The position numbers and the translations under genes were made by a program. From JAEUMG01 sp963805405 (GTDB lineage Bacteria > Pseudomonadota > Alphaproteobacteria > Rhizobiales > Aestuariivirgaceae), in assembly GCA_963805405.1 (NCBI GenBank), contig CAWDUC010000020.1, positions 1,054,001-1,118,000 of the forward strand: a DNA stretch of 64,000 nt. The letters are read 5' to 3'. Numbering within the stretch: position 1 is the stretch's first letter; each line of letters begins with the position of its first letter. The notes below the pieces were generated by a model. The model was given only the letters and a program-made list of their open reading frames with translations. It made no database searches and was not told the origin of the DNA. Positions 43,335-53,329 of the stretch are shown here, one piece after another.

Positions 43335-45282
43335 ATGAAATTAAGGTTGTTTGGCGGACTGGGGCTAACGGGGCCAGACGGGGCGCACCTCAAATTCGCC
43401 GCGCGCAAATCCGCCCTCCTCTTGGCTATCCTGGCGTTGTCAGGCCCAAAAGGTATGAGGCGGGAACGCCTGTGCGGCATGCTTTGGGAAGACCGCGACG
43501 AACCACAAGCACGCGCCAGCCTTCGCCAGGCCCTTGTCGAACTGCGCAAGCAAATTGCCGCCCACGGAAGCTATCAAGTCGAAATCACAAGCGATGCCGA
43601 TGTGATCGCGCTTGCCATGCCGGCCGCCGATATCGATACCCAGAATTTCGACGAAGCGCTGGAAGCGGGTGCGCTCGAAGAAGCCGCCCTGCTCTATGGC
43701 GGCGAATTGTTGAGCGGGATCGAAACGCCCGGCGCCACGACCGAATGGCTAATGCCAATCCGCCAGGACTACGCGCGAAAAGCGTTGCGGCTCGTGGATA
43801 CGCTCAGCAGAAAAACCGACGCAAAACCATCTACCATTGCAAGGTGCGAAGGATTGGCGGATCGATTGCTATCCCTCGACGCATCCGCGGAAGAGGCGCA
43901 TCGCGCTTTGATCCGCATCTATCAGAGCCAGGGCAAGACGAGTGCTGCGGCGCGCCAGTTGCGTCTGTGCACAGACGCCCTGAGAGAGGCACTTGGTGTC
44001 GAGCCGGAACGGGAAACCCTTGTGCTGTTGGCGCCAGTTTCCACCCAAGGCCTGGCTTCATCAACGACGGACCGCCAGCCTCCGAGTTCGGCCTTCCGTG
44101 GTTGTCATGCCGTTTGAAAATCTGAGCGGGCCAGATGACGAACTGCTCGTCGATGGATTTGTAGAGGAGATCACCGCGACGCTTTCCCGCATTCGCGACT
44201 TCTTCGTCATCGCGCGGCAATCGGCTTTCGCGGGTAAGGAACGATTTGCGGATGTGCGCCAGCTTGGAGAGGAGCTCGGCGTGCGTTACGTCGTGCAAGG
44301 CGCGTTACGCCGAGCCGGCGATCAAGTGCGGATCACGGTACGCCTCGTCGAGGCCGAGAGCCGCGCGCTCGTCTGGACCGAGCGCTATGAGGGCAATATC
44401 GCTGATGCCTTCTCGCTGCAGGACACGATTGCAGCACAGGTCGCGGGCGCGATGCACCCTGCCATGCTTCAGGCCGAGATCGCGGCCGCGCGACGCAAGC
44501 CACCGGAAAGGCTCAAGGCCTATGAGTTGGTGTTACAAGCACAAGCGAAGATGTGGAGCCGCAGCGAGACGGAGAATCGCGCGGCCATCACACTCCTCAA
44601 TCAGGCTATAGCCATCGATCCGGATTACGGCCGCGCCTACGCGCTTCTCGCCTGGTGTCACTCTCAAAATATTGTTTACCTTTGGTCATTGGACGCTGAG
44701 GGTGAGCGCCAGTTCGTTCGCAAAGCTATCGGCACCGCTGCGCCGCTAATCGGCGACGATCCACTCGGCATGACGGCAATCGGGGCCGCGCTCTATCAAG
44801 GACTCAACGAAAACACACGTGCTCGCGCGACCGTGGAAGCAGCGTTGGCGCTTGATCCCAATAGCGCCTGGGCATGGGCGAGATTGGGCTGGATTGTCGA
44901 ACAATTCGAGGAATTCGATGCCGCCAAAGAATGTTTCGAAGAGGCATTGCGCCTTAGCCCGCTGGATCCGCTCGCCTTCAATTTCAAGTTCGGGGTCGCA
45001 AGTTGCCTAGGACACACAGAGAGGTACGCCGAAGCCTCGCGCATGCTGCGCGAATTGCTGGACCGGTACCCGGAATCGGCCTGGGGGCATCGCATGCTCG
45101 CCGCCTTTGCGGCGCTGGGTGGAGATAAAGCCACCGCGCGCGCCTCAATGAAGAAACTGCTTCGCGCTCAACCGCATGCTTCCATCGCGGTCATGAAAGC
45201 CAATCACCCGAGCCGCAACACGCCCAGCATTTTCAACCGGCTGGTGAAGGGGTGGCGCCTCGCAGGCTTACCGGAGGAGTAG
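43335..45282 (+). pseudogene. BTAD-TolB-TPR regulatory protein, one frameshift
   Basis: A regulator of about 645 residues built from three parts. Residues 1-235 hold an OmpR-like winged helix and bacterial transcriptional activator domain (MKLRLFGGLGLTGPDGAHL...ALREALGVEPERE), as in SARP regulators. A TolB-N-like segment follows (VVVMPFENLSGPDDELLVDGFVEEIT...VRYVVQGALRRAGDQVRI), as seen next to adenylate-cyclase/CadC-type regulators, then several TPR repeats. The frame breaks between 44050 and 44095. The halves are otherwise continuous and normal, so error is likely. It probably senses a signal through the TPR part and activates transcription. Targets are unknown. Confidence 0.78.
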
Positions 45283-45289
45283 ACGCAGG

Positions 45290-45313
45290 AAAACCGGCTC
45301 CCGAAGGAACCGG
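45290..45313 (-). terminator. intrinsic terminator of the PRC-barrel gene
   Basis: On the minus strand CCGGTTCC-TTCG-GGAGCCGG-TTTT: an 8-bp stem (one G-U pair), a UUCG tetraloop and a U tract. It lies 24 bases past the stop of the PRC-barrel gene. Confidence 0.75.
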
Positions 45314-45337
45314 CTTCCGATGCAGCCTTGAAAGCGG

Positions 45338-45985
45338 CTAGTTTGCAGTTGTGGTTGGCCCAGGCGCCATATAGCGCTTGGCCGTCCGATCGAAGCCGGG
45401 AGCATTTTCCAACGCTGCCTTGTTGGCATCGACGACCAGCTGGACAGAGTCGCTACCATCCGCCTTGGTCATGCGGACGCTGTCGAGTGAGACGAGGACG
45501 TCCTTCTCGCCGATTCCGAGGAAGCCTCCAACACCAATGACGACGCCGACGATCTTCCCGTCATTGCCGAAAACGATGTCGTTGATCTCGCCGACATTCT
45601 CATTTGCAGTCGTATAAACCGTCTTGCCGATGAACTCATTTGCAGTCCACGGCTGAATGCCGCTCAGGGCCGCTTCGCTGACGATAACAGACGAACCGGC
45701 CGTGGTTGCAGGGACTTCAGCCGATGACTTCGTCGTATCGACCGGGGCCGGCTGTTCAGCCGTCGTTCCATCGCTCGCCGCAGGCTTTTGAGCTGTCGAA
45801 TTGTCGCTCGGCATAGTCTGCTGCGAAGTGGAAGTATTATTGTCTGGCAATGTTACATTCGGCATTGCCGGATCTGCCTGGGAAGGCTGGTCTACAGACG
45901 GCGTGGGAGTGGTTGTCTGCGCAATGGCAAACGTCGGAATGCTCAAAGCCAGAATGGAAGCTGCGATAAGGTTACGATTTTTCAT
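45338..45985 (-). CDS. exported PRC-barrel domain protein
   Basis: A 215-residue protein with a signal peptide (1-22, ...PTFAIAQ), a long Thr/Ser/Pro/Gln-rich linker (23-95) and a PRC-barrel domain near 110-185 (FIGKTVYTTANENVGEINDIVFGNDGKIVGVVIGVGGFLGIGEKDV). PRC barrels bind proteins, RNA or metabolites. Exported forms are common in Hyphomicrobiales, with unknown roles in the periplasm. Single gene with its own terminator. Confidence 0.85.
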   Translation of the reverse strand: MKNRNLIAASILALSIPTFAIAQTTTPTPSVDQPSQADPAMPNVTLPDNNTSTSQQTMPSDNSTAQKPAASDGTTAEQPAPVDTTKSSAEVPATTAGSSVIVSEAALSGIQPWTANEFIGKTVYTTANENVGEINDIVFGNDGKIVGVVIGVGGFLGIGEKDVLVSLDSVRMTKADGSDSVQLVVDANKAALENAPGFDRTAKRYMAPGPTTTAN

Positions 45986-46119
45986 GCCGCTCTCTCCTTT
46001 TTTGCGATCTGGGGTAAGAACGCCAAGTCCCGGATATGGTTCCGAAACTTGCCGCTGCTGACAGATGCTGTCGCGAGCGGGCTTTGAGTCCGGCTGACCA
46101 ATCTCTATATTGCGCGATC

Positions 46120-48461
46120 ATGGGTCATTCACGTCAGGACGGCGGTTTCGCCGAGGCGCCGCAAGCGCCGCTCGAGAGTTTTGTGGAGATTCCGACCGCC
46201 GACGCCTTGCGTCAGCGTCCGGATCGCCAATCGGCGCGCGAGGGGCTCGAAGCCCTGCGCCCGGATTTCCAGCCGCCCGCCACCTTCACGCCCTTCCGGC
46301 CGCCGCGGCCCGCAAAATCCGAAGGCGGCAAGGCGCTCAGGATCGTCTCCGAATACACGCCCGCCGGAGACCAGCCGACGGCGATCGTCGAACTCGTCAA
46401 TGGCGTCGTCGCGCAGGAAAAGGACCAGGTGCTGCTCGGCGTCACCGGCTCGGGCAAGACCTTCACCATGGCGCATGTCATCGAGCGCACCCAGCGCCCT
46501 GCTCTCGTGCTCGCGCCCAACAAGACACTTGCGGCACAGCTCTATGGCGAGTTGCGGGCTTCTTTCCCGACAATGCGGTCGAGTATTTCGTCTCCTATTA
46601 CGATTACTACCAGCCGGAAGCCTATGTGCCGCGCACCGACACCTATATCGAGAAGGAATCCTCGATCAACGAGCAGATCGACCGCATGCGCCATTCGGCG
46701 ACGCGCTCGCTCCTGGAACGCGACGATGTGATCGTCGTCGCCTCCGTCTCCTGCATCTACGGCATCGGCGATGTCGAAACCTATTCCGCGATGACATTCT
46801 CGGTGAAGGCCGGCGAGACGCATCTCGCAGCGCCGCCTGCTCGCCGATCTCGTGGCGCTGCAATACAAGCGCAACGACCAGAATTTCTGCGCGGCACCTT
46901 CCGCGTGCGCGGCGATACGGTCGAGATTTTCCCGGCGCATTTCGAGGACCGCGCCTGGCGTCTCTCGCTATTCGGCGATGAGGTCGAATCCATCTCCGAA
47001 TTCGACCCGCTGACCGGCCAGAAGACGGCGGCGCTCGACACCGTCAAAGTCTACGCCAACTCGCATTATGTGACGCCGAAGCCGACGCTCGAACAGGCGG
47101 TCAAGCGGATCAAGGAAGATCTGCGCCTCAGGCTCGACAGAATTCAACGCAGCAGGCCGCGTGCTCGAAGCGCAGCGGCTCGAGCAGCGCACCCTCTTCG
47201 ACATCGAGATGATGATGGCGACCGGCTCCTGCGCCGGCATCGAGAATTATTCGCGCTATCTCACCGGCCGCAAGCCCGGCGAGCCGCCGCCGACGCTGTT
47301 CGAATATCTGCCCGACAATGCCCTCGTCTTCGTCGATGAAAGCCATGTCACCATTCCGCAGATCGGGCGGCATGTTCCGCGGCGACTTCAACCGCAAGGC
47401 GACGCTCGCCGAATTCGGCTTCCGCCTGCCCTCGGCGATCGACAACCGGCCCTTGCGCTTCGAGGAATGGGACGCGATGCGGCCGCAGACGGTCTGCGTC
47501 TCGGCCACGCCCGGCGGCTGGGAGATGCAGCGCACCGGCGGCGTCTTCGCCGAGCAGGTGATCCGCCCGACCGGCCTCATCGATCCCGCCTGTCGAGATC
47601 CGGCCGGTCAAGACCCAGGTCGACGATCTCATCGCCGAATGCCGCGAGGTGGCGCAGAAGGGCTATCGCTCGCTGGTCACGGTGCTCACCAAGCGCATGG
47701 CCGAGGACCTCACCGAATACATGCATGAGCAGGGCATCCGCGTGCGCTACATGCATTCCGACATCGATACGCTGGAGCGCATCGAGATCATGCGCGATCT
47801 CGGCTCGGCGCCTTCGACGTGCTGATCGGCATCAATCTGTTGCGCGAGGGCCTCGACATTCCCGAATGCGCGCTGGTCGCCATTCTCGATGCCGACAAGG
47901 AAGGCTTCCTGCGCTCCGAGACCTCGCTGATCCAGACGATCGGCCGCGCCGCGCGCAATGTCGAAGGCAAGGTCATTCTCTATGCCGATCATGATGACGG
48001 GCTCGATGGAGCGGGCCATGGCCGAAACCAGCCGGCGCCGCGAAAAGCAGATGGCCTATAATCTCGAGCACGGCATCACGCCGGAAAGCATCAAGAAGAA
48101 TATCTCCGACATCATGCACTCGGTCTATGAGCAGGACCACGTCCAGGTCGATGCGGGCCTCGCCGAAGACGGCACGCCACTGATCGGCCACAATCTCGAA
48201 AAGGTCCTCGCCGACATGGAGAAGCGCATGCGGGAAGCCGCCGCCAATCTCGAATTCGAGGAGGCGGCGCGACTGCGCGACGAGGTCAAGCGGCTCAAAT
48301 CGGTGGAACTCCAGGTGCTCGACGATCCTATGGCGCGCGATGTCGATGGCGGCTCGGCGATCCAGCCCGCCGCGGCCTTATGGCCGAAAGGCAAGCCGCG
48401 CCGCGCCGGGTCGAAGGGCGGGAAACCCGGGACGCGGACGTATAAGGGCAAGGGGCGGTAG
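46120..48461 (+). pseudogene. uvrB: excinuclease ABC subunit B, about eight frameshifts
   Basis: UvrB is the helicase-like damage-verifying subunit of nucleotide excision repair. All landmarks are present in order but in changing frames: an alphaproteobacterial N-terminal extension, LLGVTGSGKTFTMA (Walker A), FVSYYDYYQPEAYVPRTDTYIEK (beta-hairpin), FVDESHVTIPQIG, GINLLREGLDIPECALVAILDADKEGFLRS, QTIGRAARN and the C-terminal UVR motif (EAAANLEFEEAARLRDEVKRL). Breaks fall near 46562, 46832, 46890, 47141, 47371, 47587, 47803 and 47990. With that many in a conserved repair gene of normal total length (about 780 codons), assembly error is the best explanation. ATG 46120 begins MGHSRQDGG. Confidence 0.85.
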
Positions 48462-48564
48462 ACCCGCCTATCCCCAGTATGCGGGCGCTGCGGCCGCGCC
48501 GAGTTGACCATGACGCGGAATCCCGGCTTAACGTCTGCCTTACGTAAAGTTATAGCCGAGGCTT

Positions 48565-49041
48565 GTGGTGTTTCGCTTATTGGCCCTGCTGGGTTTTTCG
48601 CTGTTGCTCGCCGCCTGCGCGAGCAACGCCAAAGGACCGCAATTTTCCGCTCTGGAAGCGCCGGCCGGCAAAGCGGTGATCTATGTCTATGCCCCCGCGG
48701 GCTTCGGCGGGTACGGCGAACCGCAGGTTGTCGAAATCGATGCCAAGCTCGTCGGCAAACTCCACCCGCGTGGCTTCATCTCAACGGAAGTCGCACCAGG
48801 ACCGCACAAGGTCGTAGTGAAGTCCACCATTACGAATGCGATCCTGCCGGGCCTTCCTCTCCCCGGAAAGCCTGTCGAACTTGCCGCCGGCCAAAGCGCC
48901 TATTTCCGGGTCTACAGCAAGTATGATGGCCTGGCCTTTTCGCCCAGCGGCGCCATGCCGATATACATCACCGAGACGGAAATCGTGCCAGAGCATGTGG
49001 GCGCAAATGAAATCCGCGCGACGCGCGAAAGCCAGGGTTGA
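48565..49041 (+). CDS. DUF2846-domain lipoprotein
   Basis: A 158-residue lipoprotein. The signal sequence ends in a lipobox (LLLAAC, Cys18), and the mature part is a beta-rich DUF2846 domain (KAVIYVYAPAGFGGYGEPQV, VAPGPHKVVV). It starts with GTG at 48565. It should be anchored to the inner or outer membrane. Function unknown. Confidence 0.8.
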   Translation: MVFRLLALLGFSLLLAACASNAKGPQFSALEAPAGKAVIYVYAPAGFGGYGEPQVVEIDAKLVGKLHPRGFISTEVAPGPHKVVVKSTITNAILPGLPLPGKPVELAAGQSAYFRVYSKYDGLAFSPSGAMPIYITETEIVPEHVGANEIRATRESQG

Positions 49042-49109
49042 GGACGTTTCAGCGATCAGTCGCCAGGATCTGGTATGACACCGGCCATCATGTCCCGCCG
49101 CTGCCATTG

Positions 49110-49778
49110 ATGCCCCAGACCCGCGAACCCCCGGCCAGTTTCACCTGGCGCTATGATCACGCCGAGCGCCTCAGCGATGCGGTCGTTCATGCTGTCGGCT
49201 GCTGCTTCGGCCTCTGCGGCGCTGTCTGGCTCCTGATCATCGCCGCACGCGCGGGAAATCCCCACGAATTCGCTGCGATCGGAGTCTATTCGGTAGGCCT
49301 CGTCGCGATGCTGGGTCTATCCGCCGCCTACAACATGTGGCCGGTCTCGCCGGCAAAATGGCTGCTGCGTCGCTTCGATCACGCGGCCATCTATCTGATG
49401 ATCGCCGGAACCTACACGGCCTTCGTCTCGCAGATGCCAGGCGACGCCCTGTCGACCGCGCTCCTCATCGGCGTCTGGATGGCCGCATTTCTAGGCATGC
49501 TGCTCAAGCTGTTTCTACCTGGTCGCTACGACCGCGCGGCGATCATCCTCTATCTCGTCATTGGCTGGAGCGGTGCGCTCTATTACCAGCGCGTTGCGGC
49601 ATCACTCCCCAGTGAAAGCCTTGTGCTGCTCCTGGTCGGCGGCGCGCTCTACACGATCGGCGTCATCTTTCATGCCTGGCAAGGCCTGAGGTTCCAGAAC
49701 ACGATCTGGCACGGCTTCGTGCTGGCGGGGGCGATCTGCCATTACGTGGCGATACTAAATTTCGTATCGGGAGGCTGA
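49110..49778 (+). CDS. hemolysin III/YqfA-family (PAQR) membrane protein
   Basis: A 222-residue protein with seven hydrophobic segments. It has the PAQR signatures: DAVVHAVGCCFGLCG near the start, AAYNMWPVSPAKWLLRRFDHAAIYLMIAGTY in the middle and FHAWQGLRFQNTIWHGFVLAGAICHY at the end, with the histidines that bind zinc. These are predicted intramembrane hydrolases and membrane-fluidity proteins. I used ATG 49110; a TTG at 49038 overlapping the previous stop (TTGA) is a possible alternative. Confidence 0.85.
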   Translation: MPQTREPPASFTWRYDHAERLSDAVVHAVGCCFGLCGAVWLLIIAARAGNPHEFAAIGVYSVGLVAMLGLSAAYNMWPVSPAKWLLRRFDHAAIYLMIAGTYTAFVSQMPGDALSTALLIGVWMAAFLGMLLKLFLPGRYDRAAIILYLVIGWSGALYYQRVAASLPSESLVLLLVGGALYTIGVIFHAWQGLRFQNTIWHGFVLAGAICHYVAILNFVSGG

Positions 49779-49938
49779 CTGGAGCCCTGATATTGCATCG
49801 GCGCAACAGTAGCGAAGTTACATGGAATGGCCGCAACGGGGCCGCATTTCGCCACGGTTGCGCAAGGTTTTCGCCGGATGGAACCCGCATATTCGCCCCG
49901 CGTTTGCGATCTCAGAAAAGTTCAGCGGGGTTCCAATC

Positions 49939-50596
49939 ATGATCAGCACGCTCTCGCGCCGACATTTCCTCCGTGCCGGGACAATCGCCGCCGCCGCGGC
50001 CGTTGCGCCGGGCGTTGTCACGAGCGCCTTGGCCAACCAGTTCGATGCCAGCCGACCCCTACCCGATCGATCCTTCAGACCTGAGCAAGGTCGATCCGGA
50101 ATTCTATCGCCAGATCGTGCCCTTCCGGGAAGCGGAATGGCCGGGCACCATCATCGTCGATACGCAGGCGCGCCATCTCTATCTGGTCCTCGAGGGCCGT
50201 CGCGCCATCCGCTACGGCGTGGGCGTCGGGCGCGAGGGCTTTGCCTGGTCTGGCGAGGCTGAAGTCGGGCGCAAGAAGATGTGGCCGAAATGGACGCCGC
50301 CCGCCGAGATGGTGGCGCGCGACGAGAACGCCGCGAAGTGGGCGAATGGCATGCCGGGTGGGCCGGACAATCCACTGGGTGCTCGAGCACTTTATCTGTT
50401 CGCCGGGGGCGCAGACACGCTCTACCGCATCCACGGCACCAACCAGCCGTGGACGATCGGCAAAAACATGTCGTCGGGCTGCATCCGCATGCTCAACGAG
50501 GATATCGCCGATCTCTACCGGCGCGTGCCGATCGGCTCGCGCGTTATGGTCGTCAACGGGCTCAGGCCCAGCGAGGTCGAAGTCTCGTCCTATTAG
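49939..50596 (+). pseudogene. L,D-transpeptidase with Tat signal, one frameshift
   Basis: A YkuD-family enzyme that forms 3-3 cross-links in peptidoglycan or attaches lipoproteins. The N-terminus MISTLSRRHFLRAGTIAAAA has a twin-arginine motif, so it is exported folded through Tat. The catalytic motif is YRIHGTNQPWTIGKNMSSGC with the nucleophilic cysteine in SGCIRM. The frame shifts near 50050, between FDA and ADPYPIDPSDLSK. One extra A explains it. Total length is normal. Confidence 0.8.
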
Positions 50597-50949
50597 GACG
50601 GGTTGGCGATGGTGAGGCGCTGCTGCGCGCTGCCATTGGCAAGCTTGTGTTCGTCGTCTTCATCGACGAGTGTCTTCTGCCCGTCGAGATCGGCGAGGTG
50701 CAGCGCGATTCGCTCCTTGCGCTCCTCTTCGACGGCGAGAAGCTGACTGAACATCTTGCGCGTGGCCTGCTTCCTTTCGCTGGCCTCGGCTTCGATGCGC
50801 TGCTCTTCCTCGTCGCGCATCATCTGGAGGTATTCCATCATCTTTTCGCTGTGCGCGAGCATGCGCTGCAGATTCTCGCGGTCACGCTCCTGCTCACTCA
50901 GCAGTGTACTGATCACTGCCTGGGCGGACTCAACGGATGTTCTGGCCAT
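50593..50949 (-). CDS. coiled-coil hypothetical protein, 118 aa
   Basis: A charged, almost entirely helical protein with a long coiled coil from about residue 15 to 85 (LLSEQERDRENLQRMLAHSEK..., rich in Glu, Arg and Met). No known domain. It converges with the L,D-transpeptidase, overlapping it by 4 bases. Confidence 0.6.
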   Translation of the reverse strand: MARTSVESAQAVISTLLSEQERDRENLQRMLAHSEKMMEYLQMMRDEEEQRIEAEASERKQATRKMFSQLLAVEEERKERIALHLADLDGQKTLVDEDDEHKLANGSAQQRLTIANPS

Positions 50950-51195
50950 TCGAATTCTTCCTTTGTCAAACCGTCCCGCCGGCCGCTCCTATCCCCAAGG
51001 GATAAGTCATTTCCTAGAGGACTCAACGCTTTCGCGAGCAAGGCGCGTGCCACACAACCGGTGTTTCGGTTCGGCACAGCGCGCCCCGATAATCCACTAC
51101 TTTCAGGCGGTTGTTCGGTTCAACGGAAATCCGGCGCAGGCCTGGTGAAACTGCGGTCAAGGTTACCGCGCCGTATTATCCTTGCACGGAAGAGT

Positions 51196-51450
51196 TCAGC
51201 GCTTGGGCGAGGCCTTGCGCGGACTCGCCGCAGCGGCAGCCTTGGACTTTACCGTCTTGGCGGCGAGAGGCTTTTTCACCGGGGGCGCATCGCCAGGCAC
51301 GAGTTCCGCAAGGCCGACACGCTGCGTCGCCTTCATCCAGTGGTCGACATCGCGACCGCTGGGGCAACCTTCCTCCAGCCAGATCAGATATGCCAATTCC
51401 CGGATCTTCTCTTCGCGGTCGCCGCCAGACGCGGCCATAGCCATGCTCAT
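51196..51450 (-). CDS. DUF2934-domain protein
   Basis: An 84-residue protein. The first half is the DUF2934 motif (REEKIRELAYLIWLEEGCPS, then GRDVDHWMKATQ), and the second half is a Lys/Ala/Pro-rich tail typical of DNA- or RNA-binding extensions. Function unknown; common in Hyphomicrobiales. Single gene. Confidence 0.78.
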   Translation of the reverse strand: MSMAMAASGGDREEKIRELAYLIWLEEGCPSGRDVDHWMKATQRVGLAELVPGDAPPVKKPLAAKTVKSKAAAAASPRKASPKR

Positions 51451-51665
51451 GCCTTTGCCTCCTCGCTGCCGTCCCCCTCGGGGACCAGCATATGCCGATC
51501 TTGCTGCAGTGCAACAAGTTCATGACATGGCAATGACCGAAGCACGCTGCTGACGCGATCCGACCCGTGAATGGTGCATGAATTGAGCATTCACAGCGGC
51601 TTCCGCTGCCACGGGCTAGACGCCACCCCCGCAAGATTGCAGCCCACTTTCGAAGGAACTTGAAC

Positions 51666-51890
51666 ATGACACCGGCATCCTCCAGCGCCCGCCTCTCATC
51701 CGAACAGCGCGAGACCCCGCTGTTCGGCAGGCTCGCCCGGCGCTTCCATCGCTACCTCTCCAAGCGGAGGACGCGCCGCCAATTGCGCGATCTCGATGAT
51801 TACATGCTGCGCGACATCGGCCTGACGCGCGGCGATCTCACTTTCGTCGCCGCCGACAGTTGGGTTCAGCGCAGCCATACACAGCCGTGA
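51666..51890 (+). CDS. DUF1127-domain protein
   Basis: A 74-residue protein with RYLSKRRTRRQLRDLDDYML followed by RDIGLTRGDL, the standard DUF1127 pattern (arginine-rich helix then DxxLxDIGLxR). GAAGGA lies upstream of ATG 51666. These small RNA-binding proteins tune RNA turnover. Single gene. Confidence 0.85.
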   Translation: MTPASSSARLSSEQRETPLFGRLARRFHRYLSKRRTRRQLRDLDDYMLRDIGLTRGDLTFVAADSWVQRSHTQP

Positions 51891-52111
51891 TTCTCAATGC
51901 CGCCCGAGATCGCCTCTCAAAAGCGCGATTCGGGCGGGTTCGCCCCTTCCATCTATCTCCAGAATAATTTCCTCGATGGGTCTTGCAATTCCCGATAAAA
52001 GAACATATATTGAACGTAAGCGAGGAGACATTGATGCTGGTATTCTGGATAATCGGGTTTCTTGCAATTCTGGGGCTTCGCGCCCTCTTTCTCTTCCGGC
52101 CGCGCCGAAAG

Positions 52112-52342
52112 TCAGGCGGCCTTACGGCAGAAATCATAGCGGTCCCGGATGTGGAGGTTGAAAAACCGGCCCTTGGAGCCCGCCGTGGCGAAAGCGCGGT
52201 GGACGGCCGGTGGGACGCCGAAATAACGATAACAGACGCCGGTCTTGCGGAACCACACGCTCAGCGTGCCCCGCCGCGGCTCGTAAGCAATGCGGGAGAT
52301 TGCGGTGGAATCGACCTCGGAAAGGGAGGGATCTCGCTCCAT
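52112..52342 (-). CDS. KTSC-domain protein
   Basis: A 76-residue protein that is almost entirely one KTSC domain (STAISRIAYEPRRGTLSVWF, then YRYFGVPPAVHRAF and GRFFNLHIRDRYDF). The KTSC fold is predicted to bind nucleic acid and is often fused to Lys-tRNA synthetase-like proteins; the stand-alone form is uncharacterised. ATG 52342 begins MERDPSLSEV. It lies 51 bases downstream of the EEP-family gene. Confidence 0.82.
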   Translation of the reverse strand: MERDPSLSEVDSTAISRIAYEPRRGTLSVWFRKTGVCYRYFGVPPAVHRAFATAGSKGRFFNLHIRDRYDFCRKAA

Positions 52343-52393
52343 AGCGATAAAAACCAGAATCACCCGGCGCGGGTTCCGGCCAATTCTGAGGAA

Positions 52394-53323
52394 CTATGGA
52401 AGTGTCAGATCCACCACCAATGGCGCGTGGTCGGAGCCGACGCGGCCGCCGGCATGTGCGGAGAGATTGGCGAAGCCAGCTGTCGCCAACACATTGTCGA
52501 TGAGCACGAAGGGCATGAGTCGGTTCAATGGCCAGGAAAGCGCGAAGGTCACATGGCGGCGCAGGCCCGTCTCTGCCGTGAGCTTGTTAAGTTTCCACGA
52601 CCAGGGCGAAAGGTTGAAATCGCCGGCGATGATGTACGGCCTTTCGGTGCGCGGCAAATAATCGACCAACCAATCGATATTGGCGGCCTGGTCGAGCGGA
52701 TCGAAAGGCCAGGCAAGATGGACGCCATAGATGCGCAAGGGCGCCCTGCCCGCGATCTCGAAATCCGCCCAGATCAAAGGTGGATTGCCGCCCTGATCGC
52801 CTTCGCCGATCGAACCCGTCGTGATCCACGGGATTCGCGATGCGATGGCAAGGCCGCAGGGCGACTGCGTGGCGCAGGTCTGCTGAAACGGCATGGTCTC
52901 GCGCAGAGCATCGAGAAGCGGCTGGTGATGCGCCCGGAATTCCTGGAAGACGATGACATCCGGCTGCTGCTTCAGGACTTCATCGCGCATGCCTTCGATA
53001 TCGGTATTGCGGCCCCAAATGTTCATGGTCATCAGTCGCAGATGCGGTGCTGACGCATCCACGGCCTTGGGAGCTGCATAGAGAAAAGGCGCGACACCGA
53101 GGACAATGTTCAGCGCAAGGCCGGCAATCGCTGCCAAGCGCAGGGCGCGCGAAGGAACGATCCAGACCATAATTGACAAGAGAAACGCGCCGGCGATCAG
53201 GAACGGCCGGAAGTGATTGATGAGTTCGAAGGGCGGCAACCAAGGGGCCGTCATGCCGGCAAGTGTCGCGGCCCACAGGCCGATACAAGCGAGCCAGAGG
53301 ACGGCTTTGAAAAGGGTCAGCAT
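52394..53323 (-). CDS. membrane-anchored endonuclease/exonuclease/phosphatase-family protein
   Basis: A 309-residue protein with three N-terminal transmembrane segments (about 1-25, 33-50 and 55-80) and a C-terminal EEP domain. The active-site motifs are LMTMNIWGRN, VIVFQEFRAHH (Glu), GVHLAWPF, IIAGDFNLSP (Asp and Asn) and GSDHAPLVVDL (Asp-His). The domain cleaves phosphodiester bonds in nucleic acid or lipids. A periplasmic location is inferred. Related proteins are annotated as endonuclease/exonuclease/phosphatase without known substrate. Confidence 0.85.
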   Translation of the reverse strand: MLTLFKAVLWLACIGLWAATLAGMTAPWLPPFELINHFRPFLIAGAFLLSIMVWIVPSRALRLAAIAGLALNIVLGVAPFLYAAPKAVDASAPHLRLMTMNIWGRNTDIEGMRDEVLKQQPDVIVFQEFRAHHQPLLDALRETMPFQQTCATQSPCGLAIASRIPWITTGSIGEGDQGGNPPLIWADFEIAGRAPLRIYGVHLAWPFDPLDQAANIDWLVDYLPRTERPYIIAGDFNLSPWSWKLNKLTAETGLRRHVTFALSWPLNRLMPFVLIDNVLATAGFANLSAHAGGRVGSDHAPLVVDLTLP

Positions 53324-53329
53324 GAGGCT

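Noticed and set aside
51983..53053. Long plus-strand frame of 356 codons
   Set aside because: It is antisense to the KTSC and EEP genes, both with clear motifs. Its first 30 codons from 52034 (MLVFWIIGFLAILGLRALFL, with AGGAG upstream) do look like a small membrane protein, but no stop follows in a sensible place.
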